Positions 27,785-36,012 of a DNA stretch of 64,000 nucleotides are shown here, piece after piece. The position numbers and the translations under genes were made by a program. The number at the start of each line of letters is the position of its first letter. The stretch's first letter is position 1. The DNA comes from Microbacterium paraoxydans (lineage in GTDB: Bacteria > Actinomycetota > Actinomycetes > Actinomycetales > Microbacteriaceae), in assembly GCF_900105335.1 (NCBI RefSeq), contig NZ_LT629770.1, positions 558,001 to 622,000 of the forward strand. Direction: 5' to 3'. Under the pieces are notes generated by a model. That model searched no databases and was not told the origin of the DNA. It saw only the letters and a list, made by a program, of their open reading frames with translations.

Positions 27785-28987
27785 TCAGCGGGCAGTGCAG
27801 TCCCCACAGACGGCCCACGACGACGACGCTGCGGCGAGCTCCAGACGCAGGGTGAGCACGCGGGTCGCCGCGTCCTCCAGACGCTCGGCGGGGAGCGTCC
27901 CGGCGTCGACGGCCGCGGCGATCCCCGCGGCCATCTCGGTCGCGGTCTGCGCCGTGGACCCCGCGATTATGAGCACGAGGTCGTTGCCGGCCGCGACCGC
28001 GGCGACGCCGTTCGCGACGGGGTCAGCGTATGCCGGATCCCCCGAGGACAGCAGCATGCCGAGGTCGTCCGTCACGGCCACACCCTCGAAGCCGAGCTCC
28101 TCCCGCGCGATGCGATGCCACTCCGCGGAGAGCGACGCCGGACGGGAGTCCACGGCGGTGTACGCGAGATGGCCGTACATGAGCAACGAGGCGCCGGCTT
28201 CGATGCCGGCGGCGAACGGGACGCCGTCCCCTTCACGCCACGCCGCCTTCGTCATTCCGGTGCTCGGGATCGCGTGATGGGAGTCTCCCGGCGCCGCTCC
28301 GTGCCCGGGGAAGTGCTTGAGCGTGGACGCGACGAAGTGCTCCTGGGCCGCGGTCGCCGCCGCGGTGCGGTCGGCGGCACTCTCCGGATCGGTGCCGAGG
28401 GCACGCCCGAAGATGAACGAGCCGGGGTCCGTCGGGACGTCGGCGACGGTGCCGAAGTCGACGGTGATCCCGGCGCGGGCGACGAGCGCGCCGCGGGCCG
28501 CGAAGGCCGCCGAGGTCTCGGCGACCGGACGGCTCTTCAGGGTCGTCGACGCTGGGAAGGCGTCCCAGGGCAGTCGCGAGACGATGCCGCCCTCCTGGTC
28601 CACGGCGATCAGCGGCGGGAGGGCCGGGTCGATCGTCAGCGCGGCCGTCAGTGCGCGGAGTTCTTCCTCCGTCGCCGGGATGTTCCCACCCATGAGGATG
28701 AAGCCTCCGAGCCCCGACTTCATGTAGTCGCGTAGCGCCGCCGGATCGGTCCCGCCGATGTGTCCCATCACGATGGATGACGCCTGATCCGCCGTGCTCA
28801 TGTCCGCGACGAGGGCGGCGGCCTGCTCCCGGATCGCGTCAGGTTCTGCAGCCTGCACCGACACCGCCTCGGCAGCCGGCTCCGGGCTGGACTGTGCAGC
28901 CGCCGACACCCAGGCACCTCCCGTGAGGGCGAGCAGGACGAGTGCGGCGCCTACGCCTCGCCGCACCCGTGACCAGCCCCGGTTCAT
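27785..28987 (-). CDS. GH3 beta-N-acetylhexosaminidase, secreted (NagZ-like)
   Basis: About 400 residues. A Sec signal (VGAALVLLALTGGAWVSAAAQ) is followed by a GH3 domain with DQEGGIVSRLPWD and KHFPGHGAAPGDSHHAIP; the KHFPGHG-(x)-DSH loop carries the histidine/aspartate acid-base dyad of NagZ-type enzymes. EGVAVTDDLGM holds the nucleophile aspartate. It should trim GlcNAc from cell-wall fragments outside the membrane. The ATG at 28987 is required for the signal peptide; the longer open frame shadows the next gene. Confidence 0.9.
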   Translation of the reverse strand: MNRGWSRVRRGVGAALVLLALTGGAWVSAAAQSSPEPAAEAVSVQAAEPDAIREQAAALVADMSTADQASSIVMGHIGGTDPAALRDYMKSGLGGFILMGGNIPATEEELRALTAALTIDPALPPLIAVDQEGGIVSRLPWDAFPASTTLKSRPVAETSAAFAARGALVARAGITVDFGTVADVPTDPGSFIFGRALGTDPESAADRTAAATAAQEHFVASTLKHFPGHGAAPGDSHHAIPSTGMTKAAWREGDGVPFAAGIEAGASLLMYGHLAYTAVDSRPASLSAEWHRIAREELGFEGVAVTDDLGMLLSSGDPAYADPVANGVAAVAAGNDLVLIIAGSTAQTATEMAAGIAAAVDAGTLPAERLEDAATRVLTLRLELAAASSSWAVCGDCTAR

Positions 28988-28992
28988 CGCTC

Positions 28993-29649
28993 TCAGCGCG
29001 CGAGCGCCTCGGCGATCGGCACCGAGGTCTCCTCGTCGCCGTTGCCGAAGCGGATGGTGCGCCCGATCGTGCCCGGATCCTCCAGGGTCGCGACGATGAC
29101 CGCCGCGACGTCGGCGCGGGAGACCTCGCCGCGCCCTTCCGGGTCGATGCGGATGCGTCCGGTCGGATCGTCGAAGGTCAGCGTGCCAGGGCCGAGGATG
29201 GTCCCGTCGAGGCCGGAAGCGCGGAGGTGCTCGTCTGCGGCCCACTTCGCATCGGCGTACGGGAAGAAGGAGTCGTCCTCCGGCACGCCGTGATCGGCCG
29301 TGGAGCCGATCCACGACACCATGACGTAGCGTCGCACACCCGCGCGCTCCGCCGCGTCCATGGTCCGCTCCGCCGCGTCCCGGTCGACGGCGTAGGTGCG
29401 CTCGGGGCTCCCGCCCCCGGCACCGGCCGACCACACCACCGCGTCGTGCCCGCGGATGATCTCGGTGAGGGCGTCGACGTCCATGGTCTCGATGTCGGCG
29501 ACGAGAGCGATCGCGCCGCTCTCCTCCACCTCGGACACGTGATCGGGGTTCCGGATCACCCCCGTGACCTCGTGACCGCGGGCCACGAGGAGCGGGGCGA
29601 GCAGCAGGGCGATGCGGCCGTGGCCGCCGAAGACGAGGATGCGCGACAT
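28993..29649 (-). CDS. NAD(P)-binding oxidoreductase, atypical SDR family
   Basis: 218 residues. A Rossmann nucleotide loop (ILVFGGHGRIALLLAPLLVARGHEV) is followed by VRRYVMVSWIGS and YADAKWAADEHLRASGLDGTILGPGTL. The Y-x3-K pair is present in YADAKWA. Such NmrA/SDR_a5-type proteins bind NAD(P)H and act as small oxidoreductases or redox sensors; no substrate can be assigned. Ends 5 bp before the hexosaminidase start and may be co-transcribed with it. Confidence 0.85.
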   Translation of the reverse strand: MSRILVFGGHGRIALLLAPLLVARGHEVTGVIRNPDHVSEVEESGAIALVADIETMDVDALTEIIRGHDAVVWSAGAGGGSPERTYAVDRDAAERTMDAAERAGVRRYVMVSWIGSTADHGVPEDDSFFPYADAKWAADEHLRASGLDGTILGPGTLTFDDPTGRIRIDPEGRGEVSRADVAAVIVATLEDPGTIGRTIRFGNGDEETSVPIAEALAR

Positions 29650-29677
29650 GTCTTCACCCTACGCGCCCTCGCCGACG

Positions 29678-30205
29678 TCAGTCCGGGATCTGCGAACTGT
29701 CGATGACGAAGGCCTGCGGATGCGAGGGCAGGTATCGGACGACCACCGGTGCCCCACTCGGGAGCCACGCGTCACGGTCCGGGTACACGGCCGGAGTGAA
29801 GAAGTCGCTCTCCAGCGTGTATTCGGTGCCGTCCGCGGCCGTGAACGTCACCCAGTCCCCGTCCACCGTGCCGGTGGTGGGACGACCGTTCTCGAAGATG
29901 TACGCGCGGGTCACCGGGACACCGGTCAGGCTCAGGATGCCGATGATGAGGGAGCCGAGCATCACGAAGGCCAGGACGCGGAAGAACACGCGGACCACGG
30001 AGCCGCCGATGCCGCCGCTGGATCGCGTGCCCGCCGGAACAAGCCCTTCCCGCTCGCGGACAGCCCGCAGCGAGCCGCCTCCGGTCGTTCCCCGCGCGGA
30101 CACCGCGAACAGCCCGAGGATCGAGAACGCCGCGATGAAGACCATCGCGTAGCCGTGCGCGGCCGGGAAGTTCACCAGCCACATCAGCGTGTCGAGGGGG
30201 TTCAT
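29678..30205 (-). CDS. DUF3592-like membrane protein
   Basis: 175 residues with an N-terminal membrane helix (YAMVFIAAFSILGLFAV), a basic cytoplasmic loop and a second helix (VLAFVMLGSLIIGILSLT), then a small beta-rich domain (GTVDGDWVTFTAADGTEYTLES... PVVVRYLPSHPQ) of the type seen in DUF3592. Function unknown. Its start overlaps the stop of the next upstream gene by 4 bp (ATGA), and that gene has a related beta-rich region, so they likely act together. Confidence 0.75.
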   Translation of the reverse strand: MNPLDTLMWLVNFPAAHGYAMVFIAAFSILGLFAVSARGTTGGGSLRAVREREGLVPAGTRSSGGIGGSVVRVFFRVLAFVMLGSLIIGILSLTGVPVTRAYIFENGRPTTGTVDGDWVTFTAADGTEYTLESDFFTPAVYPDRDAWLPSGAPVVVRYLPSHPQAFVIDSSQIPD

Positions 30206-30993
30206 CGTGCCGGCTCCTTCTCGATGGCGACGGCGACCGTGTGCGGATCCTCACGCCGGTAGAACGCCCAGATCGGTGCCCCCACCTGCAGGCGCGATAC
30301 GGCCTGCGGGTAGACGAACACGGTGGTGTCGGCCTCCCACGGCTCTGCTCCTTCGGGGGCCACGAGCACCTTCAGCGCGAGCTCGCTCTGCCCCTCGCGG
30401 CGTCGCCCGGTCGGACGCACCTCGACGACGGACGCGGGCACCTGGGTCCCCGTCGTACGAGCGCGGACCTGGGACGGGTCGATGAGGCCGCGGTCGATGC
30501 GCCACTGCAGCATCGCCTCTCGGACGCTCGGGTCGCTGAGGTCAGCGAGCTCGACGGTGTCGGGGTCGTCCACGTTGTAGCGGACAGGGACGGGCTGCCC
30601 CACCTGCAGCGCTCCGACGTCACCGGCGTCGAGCAGCATGCGCAGCTGTCCGATGAAGTCGTCGCCGACGCTGGGGCTGACCCGGATGAAGAGGTCGTAC
30701 TGGGGCACGTCGTTCACGGTCACGCCGGTGCGCGACATCTCGACGACGGTGCCGACGCCGATCTGCGCCGGCCCGCGGACCTTCTTGCGCCGCGCCAGAC
30801 CCGACATCGATCCGCCGAAGGTGAGCAGCAGGCCCCAGGCGACGCCGATCACGATCGGTCCGCCCAGGCCGTCATCGCTCGCGAAGGGGAGGATCGACTC
30901 GCGCTGGTTCACACCGAACAGGCCTTCCCCCACCCACACCACGAGCCACGCGGAGAGCAGCAGCCAGACGACGGTCAGGATGATGCGCAGCAT
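30202..30993 (-). CDS. Membrane protein with two DUF3592-like repeats
   Basis: About 263 residues. Membrane helices near the N-terminus (ILTVVWLLLSAWLVVWVG and PIVIGVAWGLLLTF) precede two beta-rich modules: GTVVEMSRTGVTVNDVPQYDLFIRV...GQPVPVRYNVDDPDTVEL, and ASVVEVRPTG...GAPIWAFYRREDPHTV. Function unknown. The ATG at 30993 was chosen because the first helix then starts at once; GGGAGG is very close to it, and a GTG at 31011 is the alternative. Overlaps the DUF3592-like gene by 4 bp. Confidence 0.72.
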   Translation of the reverse strand: MLRIILTVVWLLLSAWLVVWVGEGLFGVNQRESILPFASDDGLGGPIVIGVAWGLLLTFGGSMSGLARRKKVRGPAQIGVGTVVEMSRTGVTVNDVPQYDLFIRVSPSVGDDFIGQLRMLLDAGDVGALQVGQPVPVRYNVDDPDTVELADLSDPSVREAMLQWRIDRGLIDPSQVRARTTGTQVPASVVEVRPTGRRREGQSELALKVLVAPEGAEPWEADTTVFVYPQAVSRLQVGAPIWAFYRREDPHTVAVAIEKEPAR

Positions 30994-32083
30994 GCCTCCC
31001 AGCGTATCCACAGGAGGCGCCGGACGACGAAACGGTCACGAGGAGACCGCGGCGCCCTCCTTCGCGAGCGCGCGGACGCCCCGCTCTGTTCGCGCCGATG
31101 GTGCTCGCGGACGGGCCGTAGCCGACGAGCTGCACCCGGGGATCCGCGACGGCCGTCGTGCCGCGGCCGCCGCGGTCGAGCTGGATCCCGCCCGCGGCAC
31201 TGCGCAGGTGGAGCGGGGCGAGGTGGCCGATGGCCGGCCGGAACCCCGTCGCCCACAGGATCACGTCGACGCGCTCGAACGCTCCGTCGGACCAGCGCAC
31301 GCCGTCGGGCTCGATGCGCTGGAAGAGCGGTCGACGGTCGGCGTACGCTCCGAGACGCTCCGCTTCCCTCTCTTGCGGTCGGAGCATGAGCCCCGTGACG
31401 CTGACCACGCTCTCCGGGGGCAATCCGGCCGCCACGCGCTTCTCGACGAGCGCGACCGCGGCGGCACCGGCCTCCGGCGTGAAGTCGTCGTCCCGCCAGA
31501 CGGGCGGGCGTCGGGTGACCCACAGCGTCTCGGTGAGAGGAGCGAGGGCACCGAGGAACTGCACGGCGGATGCACCGCCGCCCACGACCAGCACCCGCTT
31601 GCCGAGGAAGTGCTCCGGGCCGGGGTAGTCGACGGTGTGGAACTGCTCCCCGAGGAACGTCTCCATCCCCGGATAATGCGGGATGAAGGGTTGCGTCCAG
31701 GTGCCCGTCGCGTTGACGAGAGTGCGGGTGCGCCACTCCCCCTCGTCGGCCTCGACGACCAGGACGCCCTCGTCGTCATGAACCCGGCGGACGTGCACCG
31801 GCCGCAGCACCGGAAGATCATGGGCCTTCTCGTACGCGGCGAAGTACTCCGGCACCGCGATGTTCGCCCGGCGCTCGTCCCGCGGCGGCGCGCTGTCTCC
31901 CGGGAGCTCGGCGACCCCGTGCACGTCGCGCATCGTGAGGGCGTCCCACCGGTGCTGCCAGGCTCCCCCGGCCCGCGCATCGGCGTCCAGCACGACGTGC
32001 TCGATCCCGCGGCGACGCAGGTGGAACGACGCGGACAGCCCGGCCTGGCCGGCGCCGATCACGATGCTGTCGAGAGTGCTCAC
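30872..32083 (-). CDS. FAD-dependent monooxygenase/oxidoreductase with apparent 3' frameshift
   Basis: About 403 residues as read. It has the FAD loop VIGAGQAGLSASFHL, GGAWQHRWD, a second dinucleotide loop VLVVGGGASAVQFL for NADPH, and VILWATGFRP, the pattern of flavin monooxygenases. Near position 31075 the frame changes character: one base fewer would give NRAG-VRALAKEGAAVSS and stop at 31036, a normal family ending. As read, the tail is Arg/Pro-rich and overlaps the next gene by 122 bp. So either a sequencing error or a recent frameshift. The GTG start at 32083 overlaps the recombinase stop (GTGA). Confidence 0.8.
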   Translation of the reverse strand: MSTLDSIVIGAGQAGLSASFHLRRRGIEHVVLDADARAGGAWQHRWDALTMRDVHGVAELPGDSAPPRDERRANIAVPEYFAAYEKAHDLPVLRPVHVRRVHDDEGVLVVEADEGEWRTRTLVNATGTWTQPFIPHYPGMETFLGEQFHTVDYPGPEHFLGKRVLVVGGGASAVQFLGALAPLTETLWVTRRPPVWRDDDFTPEAGAAAVALVEKRVAAGLPPESVVSVTGLMLRPQEREAERLGAYADRRPLFQRIEPDGVRWSDGAFERVDVILWATGFRPAIGHLAPLHLRSAAGGIQLDRGGRGTTAVADPRVQLVGYGPSASTIGANRAGRPRAREGGRRGLLVTVSSSGASCGYAGRHAAHHPDRRLAAALRVARGVGGGRPVRCEPARVDPPLRER

Positions 32084-33876
32084 GATGGATCGAACGCCGT
32101 CGCTCCTCCGGATGTTCCTCGCGCCCCGACGCGCCCGGGCAGCCCGCGCCGATTGGTGCGGATGCGGATTCGTGTAGTAGTGTTTTCACGTTGCCCGGAG
32201 CACTCCGGAGCAGCGTCTGGGCCTGTGGCGCAGCTGGTAGCGCACCTGCATGGCATGCAGGGGGTCAGGGGTTCGAGTCCCCTCAGGTCCACAATTTCAG
32301 ACGTACTAGAACACCTGACATCGGTGGAAGCCGGTGTTGGTGCGAGGGCGGCGAACGGCTCAGCGAGCTTGATCGTCGCCCTCTCGTCTTCGCTGATCTC
32401 GATGCCGTTGGTGAGCGCTTGGTTGGCCAGCCGCTTGCCTTGGTCGTCGGCGCGCGCGTACAGGGTCGCGCAGTCAACGAGCAGGCTGAGCGCGGTGCTG
32501 AGGTGCTTGCGTGAGCCCTCGTGCTGGTCGTGTTCGCTGGCGAGGCGGCGGTCGATGTCTGCAAGCCCGGCCCGGATGCGGTCTTGGTGCCGTTTGAGGG
32601 TGTCGAGGTCGATGGCGTCGGCGAAGTGTGCGGCGAGCAGCTTGTCGCTCTCGTTCTGGAGCCGCTTGCGGTTCTCGGTCAGGTCGGCCAGTTCCTGGGA
32701 GCGGGAGGCGAGCCGTTCATCGAACGCTGTCTCGACCTGAGCGGCGAGGGCGGCGTACTGCTCTTCGGTGATGGAGATGTCTCGGTAGCAGTCCGCGACC
32801 AGCTGCTCGGCGATACCGACCGGCACGGCCCGCCGGGTGCAGTTCTTCCGTTTGGAGGCCCGACCGGAGCACACGTAGTAGGCGTAGCGCACGCCTTGCT
32901 TGTTGGCGGGGTAGTCCAGTTGCATCCGTGACCCGCACTGGCCGCAGAACAGGGAGCCTTTCAGGTAGTGGTCGTGCGTGCGGCGGCGCTCGGCCGCGAT
33001 CTTGCGGGAGTCGAGTAGACGTTGGACTTGCTGCCAGGTCTCGACATCGACCAGCGGTTCGTGGGTGCCGGACTGCTCGGCTCCCTTGTAGCGGACGATG
33101 CCGATGTAGTACGGGTTGCGCAGCATCGAGAAGAACGTGGAACGGCCCACCGGCCCGGACGGACGCTTCGGCGTGGGTACGGTGGTGAGTCCGCGCGCGG
33201 TGGCCTCGGCGAGCAGGCTGACAACGGTGTGCTCACCGGTCGCGTACTGCTCGAATACCCACCTCACCAGCGGGGCGCGCTCGGCGTCGATCTCGACGGT
33301 GCGGTACTCGCGGCCCTGCTCGTCACGCTTGCGGACGTTGAGATACCCGACTGGTGCTCGCATCGGGGTTCCGCCGGTCTCGAACTTCTGGTTCAGGCCC
33401 TTGCTGACCTCGGATGCGAGGTTTTTGGAGTAGAACTCTGCGATGGAGGACATGATGCCGTGCAGCAGCATCCCCGAGGGCGTCTCGTCGATGTTCTCCG
33501 TCGCAGACACCAAGGTCACCCCGGCTTCGACCAGGCGGCGGTGAATCTCCACATCGTCCAGTCGGTTGCGGGCGAGGCGGTCGACCTTGTGGACGATGCA
33601 GTATGTGACTTGATGCGTGGCGATGTACTCCAGCATCCGTTGCAGGTCTGGCCGGTCAGCTGAGCGGGCGGACTCTCCGGCGTCCACAAACTCGGCGACG
33701 ATGCGTGCGCCGAGGTCTTCGGCCTTGCGCGCGTTCGCCTGGCGCTGAGCGGGGATGGAGAACCCCTCGTCACGACCCCCCTTGGTCGCCTGCTCCTTGG
33801 TCGAGACACGTTGATACGTCACCGCTGTCAGAAGCGGCGACGTATCCGTGTCGTGTATCGGCATTGTCAGGGTCAT
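32080..33876 (-). CDS. Large serine recombinase (integrase) reading across tRNA-Ala
   Basis: 598 residues. The resolvase catalytic domain has YQRVSTKEQ with nucleophile Ser25, then the recombinase domain (GGTPMRAPVGYLN), a zinc ribbon (FCGQCGSRM...YYVCSG...KNC) and a coiled-coil-like C-terminal part. It integrates and excises the element. AAGGAGG 6 bp before the ATG at 33876 fixes the start over a longer frame. About 70 C-terminal residues, from VDLRGLEPLTPCMPC on, are encoded by the antisense of tRNA-Ala and host DNA; the stop overlaps the host FAD gene's GTG start. Confidence 0.93.
   Translation of the reverse strand: MTLTMPIHDTDTSPLLTAVTYQRVSTKEQATKGGRDEGFSIPAQRQANARKAEDLGARIVAEFVDAGESARSADRPDLQRMLEYIATHQVTYCIVHKVDRLARNRLDDVEIHRRLVEAGVTLVSATENIDETPSGMLLHGIMSSIAEFYSKNLASEVSKGLNQKFETGGTPMRAPVGYLNVRKRDEQGREYRTVEIDAERAPLVRWVFEQYATGEHTVVSLLAEATARGLTTVPTPKRPSGPVGRSTFFSMLRNPYYIGIVRYKGAEQSGTHEPLVDVETWQQVQRLLDSRKIAAERRRTHDHYLKGSLFCGQCGSRMQLDYPANKQGVRYAYYVCSGRASKRKNCTRRAVPVGIAEQLVADCYRDISITEEQYAALAAQVETAFDERLASRSQELADLTENRKRLQNESDKLLAAHFADAIDLDTLKRHQDRIRAGLADIDRRLASEHDQHEGSRKHLSTALSLLVDCATLYARADDQGKRLANQALTNGIEISEDERATIKLAEPFAALAPTPASTDVRCSSTSEIVDLRGLEPLTPCMPCRCATSCATGPDAAPECSGQRENTTTRIRIRTNRRGLPGRVGARGTSGGATAFDPS
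32153..32180 (+). promoter_or_regulatory. Probable sigma-70-type promoter of tRNA-Ala
   Basis: TTGGTG (32153-32158), a 16-bp spacer and TAGTAG (32175-32180) lie 38 bp before the tRNA-Ala 5' end. Plausible boxes and spacing only. Confidence 0.4.
32219..32291 (+). tRNA. tRNA-Ala (anticodon GGC)
   Basis: 73 nt fold into a full cloverleaf: acceptor GGGCCTG with CAGGTCC, anticodon stem CCTGC/GCAGG around loop ATGGCAT with GGC anticodon, and T-arm with GGTTCGAGTCC. No CCA is encoded. The 3' end forms the left junction of the integrative element, and the gene is intact after integration, as expected when the element carries the replaced 3' part. Confidence 0.95.
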
Positions 33877-34096
33877 GGTGGCCTCCTTGCTCGCCAGACG
33901 ACGAATGGGCGTGCGTCGTGTTTCCGGTGCTGTGTCGATCACCGATGCGACGCTGCTGCTCATCAAGCTCCTGGGCGTGAAGTCCATCCGCGATGTGCAG
34001 AACCAGCGCGATCAGTTGCTTGTTGTCAGGCTTGGAGCGCACCCGAGGCTCGGCCGAGATACGTCGGCCCGTGCTCGTCACCCGGTAGTGCCTCAT
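33770..34096 (-). CDS. Small basic protein upstream of the integrase (possible directionality factor), uncertain
   Basis: 108 residues, starting MRHYRVTSTGRRISAEPRVRSKPDNKQLIALVLHIADG. The first ~45 residues look like a real basic protein; the rest is His/Asp/Ser-rich and overlaps the integrase start by 107 bp. It also overlaps the next gene's end by 71 bp. Small genes beside serine integrases often encode excision or regulatory proteins, but no family was recognised. The frame may be shorter in reality or spurious. Confidence 0.45.
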   Translation of the reverse strand: MRHYRVTSTGRRISAEPRVRSKPDNKQLIALVLHIADGLHAQELDEQQRRIGDRHSTGNTTHAHSSSGEQGGHHDPDNADTRHGYVAASDSGDVSTCLDQGAGDQGGS

Positions 34097-34442
34097 ACCC
34101 GCCAGGTGAACTCGCCTGCCCGTTAGCGTCACGGGCGACGCGGCGTTCCTTGCGGCGGGCGGCACGGAGCCGGAGGTAGATGCCGAAGCCGTGAAAGAGG
34201 AAGCGGAAGCCCTCGCAGATCCCGATCAGAACGAAGAGGTGGAGCCACTCCGGGCCTCCGTTGTCGATCAGGACGGTGCACCCGTAGGCGAAACCGAAGT
34301 AGACGACCCCGGCGAGCACGGCCCACAGACCCCACTTCGGGTCGCGCTGAGTGCGGAACCAGTCGAGCAGGATGGTCGAGGGTATCCAAGGCCGCAGCAC
34401 CCGGAAAAGGATGACGACTGCGATGAAGATGAGCCAGATCAT
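34026..34442 (-). CDS. Small membrane protein of the element, unknown function
   Basis: 138 residues with three hydrophobic segments: MIWLIFIAVVILFRVL, WAVLAGVVYFGFAYGCTVLI and LFVLIGICEGFRFLFHGFGIYL, followed by a basic cytoplasmic tail (RLRAARRKERR). GGGAGG 8 bp before the ATG at 34442 is a good ribosome site. It lies between the integrase region and the conjugation genes. No family recognised. Confidence 0.75.
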   Translation of the reverse strand: MIWLIFIAVVILFRVLRPWIPSTILLDWFRTQRDPKWGLWAVLAGVVYFGFAYGCTVLIDNGGPEWLHLFVLIGICEGFRFLFHGFGIYLRLRAARRKERRVARDANGQASSPGGYEALPGDEHGPTYLGRASGALQA

Positions 34443-34628
34443 GGTCAAGTCCTCCCGAAGCGGCGACGCTTCCTATGGGATGGACTTGCCGGGGCGGCTT
34501 CCCCGGTTCGTCTGCCACCTGCCTGGGGCCGGTGACGACTAGCTGAACATTGATGTCGCCTACCCCTAGTCTAGCGCCTGCACGCTGCTGTCGGAAGAGC
34601 GGTCGTCGTGGGTCGGGTACCTACCCGT

Positions 34629-35342
34629 ATGGCCACGATGGAGCAGCTGGCGTTCGACTTCGATGAGTTCGCCCGCGAGGACGCCCGCGCGCGACTGCCC
34701 GAGTGGGCCGGAGCACCGCTGCACTACACCGAGGACTACTACCCACCGAGGCTGCTGGACGAGGCGTTTGAGCACTGGCGGTTCATCAACGGCAGCTTCG
34801 GCTCGTTCGCGCGTAGCCATATGTGGCACCGCTTCAGTCATGCCACTGTCGAGTTCGGCGAGCATCGCGCCGAGATGTTCCACGCCGATCTTCGCCCTGA
34901 GCCCGACGCGGAGGGGCCGGGCGATCTGCTGAAGAAGATCGTCTGCGGGCCGTGCGCGTGGCAGTCCGACGCCGGCGGCGAGTCAGATGCGGTCGAAGCG
35001 TGGCACGATCACGCCGTACCGGGGTGGCGAGACCTCCCCGTGGTTCCCGGCCAGATTCGGGTACGCACCGACAAGGGCCTGTCGAAAGTGGCCCTGCGGT
35101 GGATTGAGCAACGCTACCCGCAGCACATGCAGATACCTGGTGCCCCGATCATCACCGAACGCCAGCAGTTCGGCATCCGCCACGTTCCTGCCTACTCACC
35201 CTGGGGCGGCTACGACCTGTCCGCTACCGCGCTGGAGCGCCCCGCGCCTCGGCCCGCAGGTCACGCCGTGCGCCGGGAGCCTGCCCAGTTCGAGCCGTCA
35301 GTGAGCGCGCCGCGTCGGACCGGGCGCATGCTCGGCGACTGA
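34629..35342 (+). CDS. DUF6349-like element protein, unknown function
   Basis: 237 residues, cytosolic and acidic. It starts MATMEQLAFDFDEFAREDARARLPEWAGAP and has HYTEDYYPPRLLDEAFEHWRFINGSFGSFARSHMWHRF, a conserved signature I associate with DUF6349 of actinobacterial mobile elements. A CGPC pair (KKIVCGPCAWQ) and ALRWIEQRYPQ follow. Role unknown. It is the only plus-strand gene within the conjugation region and ends at a bidirectional terminator. Confidence 0.78.
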   Translation: MATMEQLAFDFDEFAREDARARLPEWAGAPLHYTEDYYPPRLLDEAFEHWRFINGSFGSFARSHMWHRFSHATVEFGEHRAEMFHADLRPEPDAEGPGDLLKKIVCGPCAWQSDAGGESDAVEAWHDHAVPGWRDLPVVPGQIRVRTDKGLSKVALRWIEQRYPQHMQIPGAPIITERQQFGIRHVPAYSPWGGYDLSATALERPAPRPAGHAVRREPAQFEPSVSAPRRTGRMLGD

Positions 35343-35357
35343 CCGGCACACGAGAGC

Positions 35358-35390
35358 GGGGCCGAAACTTGGGAGTAGGGCTTCGGCCCC
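35358..35390. terminator. Bidirectional terminator hairpin
   Basis: GGGGCCGAA pairs with TTCGGCCCC across a 15-base loop. It lies 16 bp after the plus-strand DUF6349-like gene and 17 bp after the minus-strand operon's last gene, so it can end both transcripts. Confidence 0.85.
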
Positions 35391-35406
35391 GTAAGCGGTG
35401 CGATGC

Positions 35407-35997
35407 TCAGCTGATCTCGCCGGTCTCGGGGTTGAGGTTGGCGTAGAAGTCGTGTTCGAGTTGGCGGCGGCGCTCGACGTCGGCGATGACGTAGGCCACG
35501 AAGTCCTCGTCGCGGTCGGTGATCGGGGTGTCTTCGATCGGTTCGGCCTCGTCCTCGCCGGGCCAGACGGTCTGGCGCGTGGGCCGGTCGCGGTCGAGGC
35601 GGGTGCCGCACGCGGCGACCCAATCACGCAGCCGCTGCCTGGCGTCCGCGAAATCCCGGTGCCAGCCGATCGGGGCCGAACCGTTCTGCTGCGGGTCGAA
35701 CGCGCACAGCCAATGGGTGTGAAGCGCTGAGAGTTCCCAGTGCAGCTCGGGGTGACGGTGCCACATGGGAGGCACCACCGACGACGGCAGCCCGTAGGTC
35801 GTGCGAAGCCAGTTCACCCACTGGTTCAGTTCCAACCATGCGGCCTCGGCGTCGTCGGCGGTCAGCAGATTCCAGTTGATCGGGCCGGGCGGTTCATCGA
35901 GCATCGGCCCCGCCGCCCCGACCCGGTTTGTGGTGCCGTGGTCGATTTCGGGTTCTGGCTCGTCCTGCTCGGGTACGAAGTCCTCTTCGTCATTCAT
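35407..35997 (-). CDS. DUF4913-like element protein
   Basis: 196 residues. An acidic N-terminus is followed by WLELNQWVNWLRTTYGL and PPMWHRHPELHWELSALHTHWLCAFD, then WHRDFADARQRLRDWV. The W..HP...EL.AL...W spacing resembles DUF4913 of actinobacterial plasmids and integrative elements. Function unknown. Last gene of the large minus-strand operon, 15 bp after ssb. Confidence 0.7.
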   Translation of the reverse strand: MNDEEDFVPEQDEPEPEIDHGTTNRVGAAGPMLDEPPGPINWNLLTADDAEAAWLELNQWVNWLRTTYGLPSSVVPPMWHRHPELHWELSALHTHWLCAFDPQQNGSAPIGWHRDFADARQRLRDWVAACGTRLDRDRPTRQTVWPGEDEAEPIEDTPITDRDEDFVAYVIADVERRRQLEHDFYANLNPETGEIS

Positions 35998-36012
35998 GGT
36001 GTCGGCCCTGTC

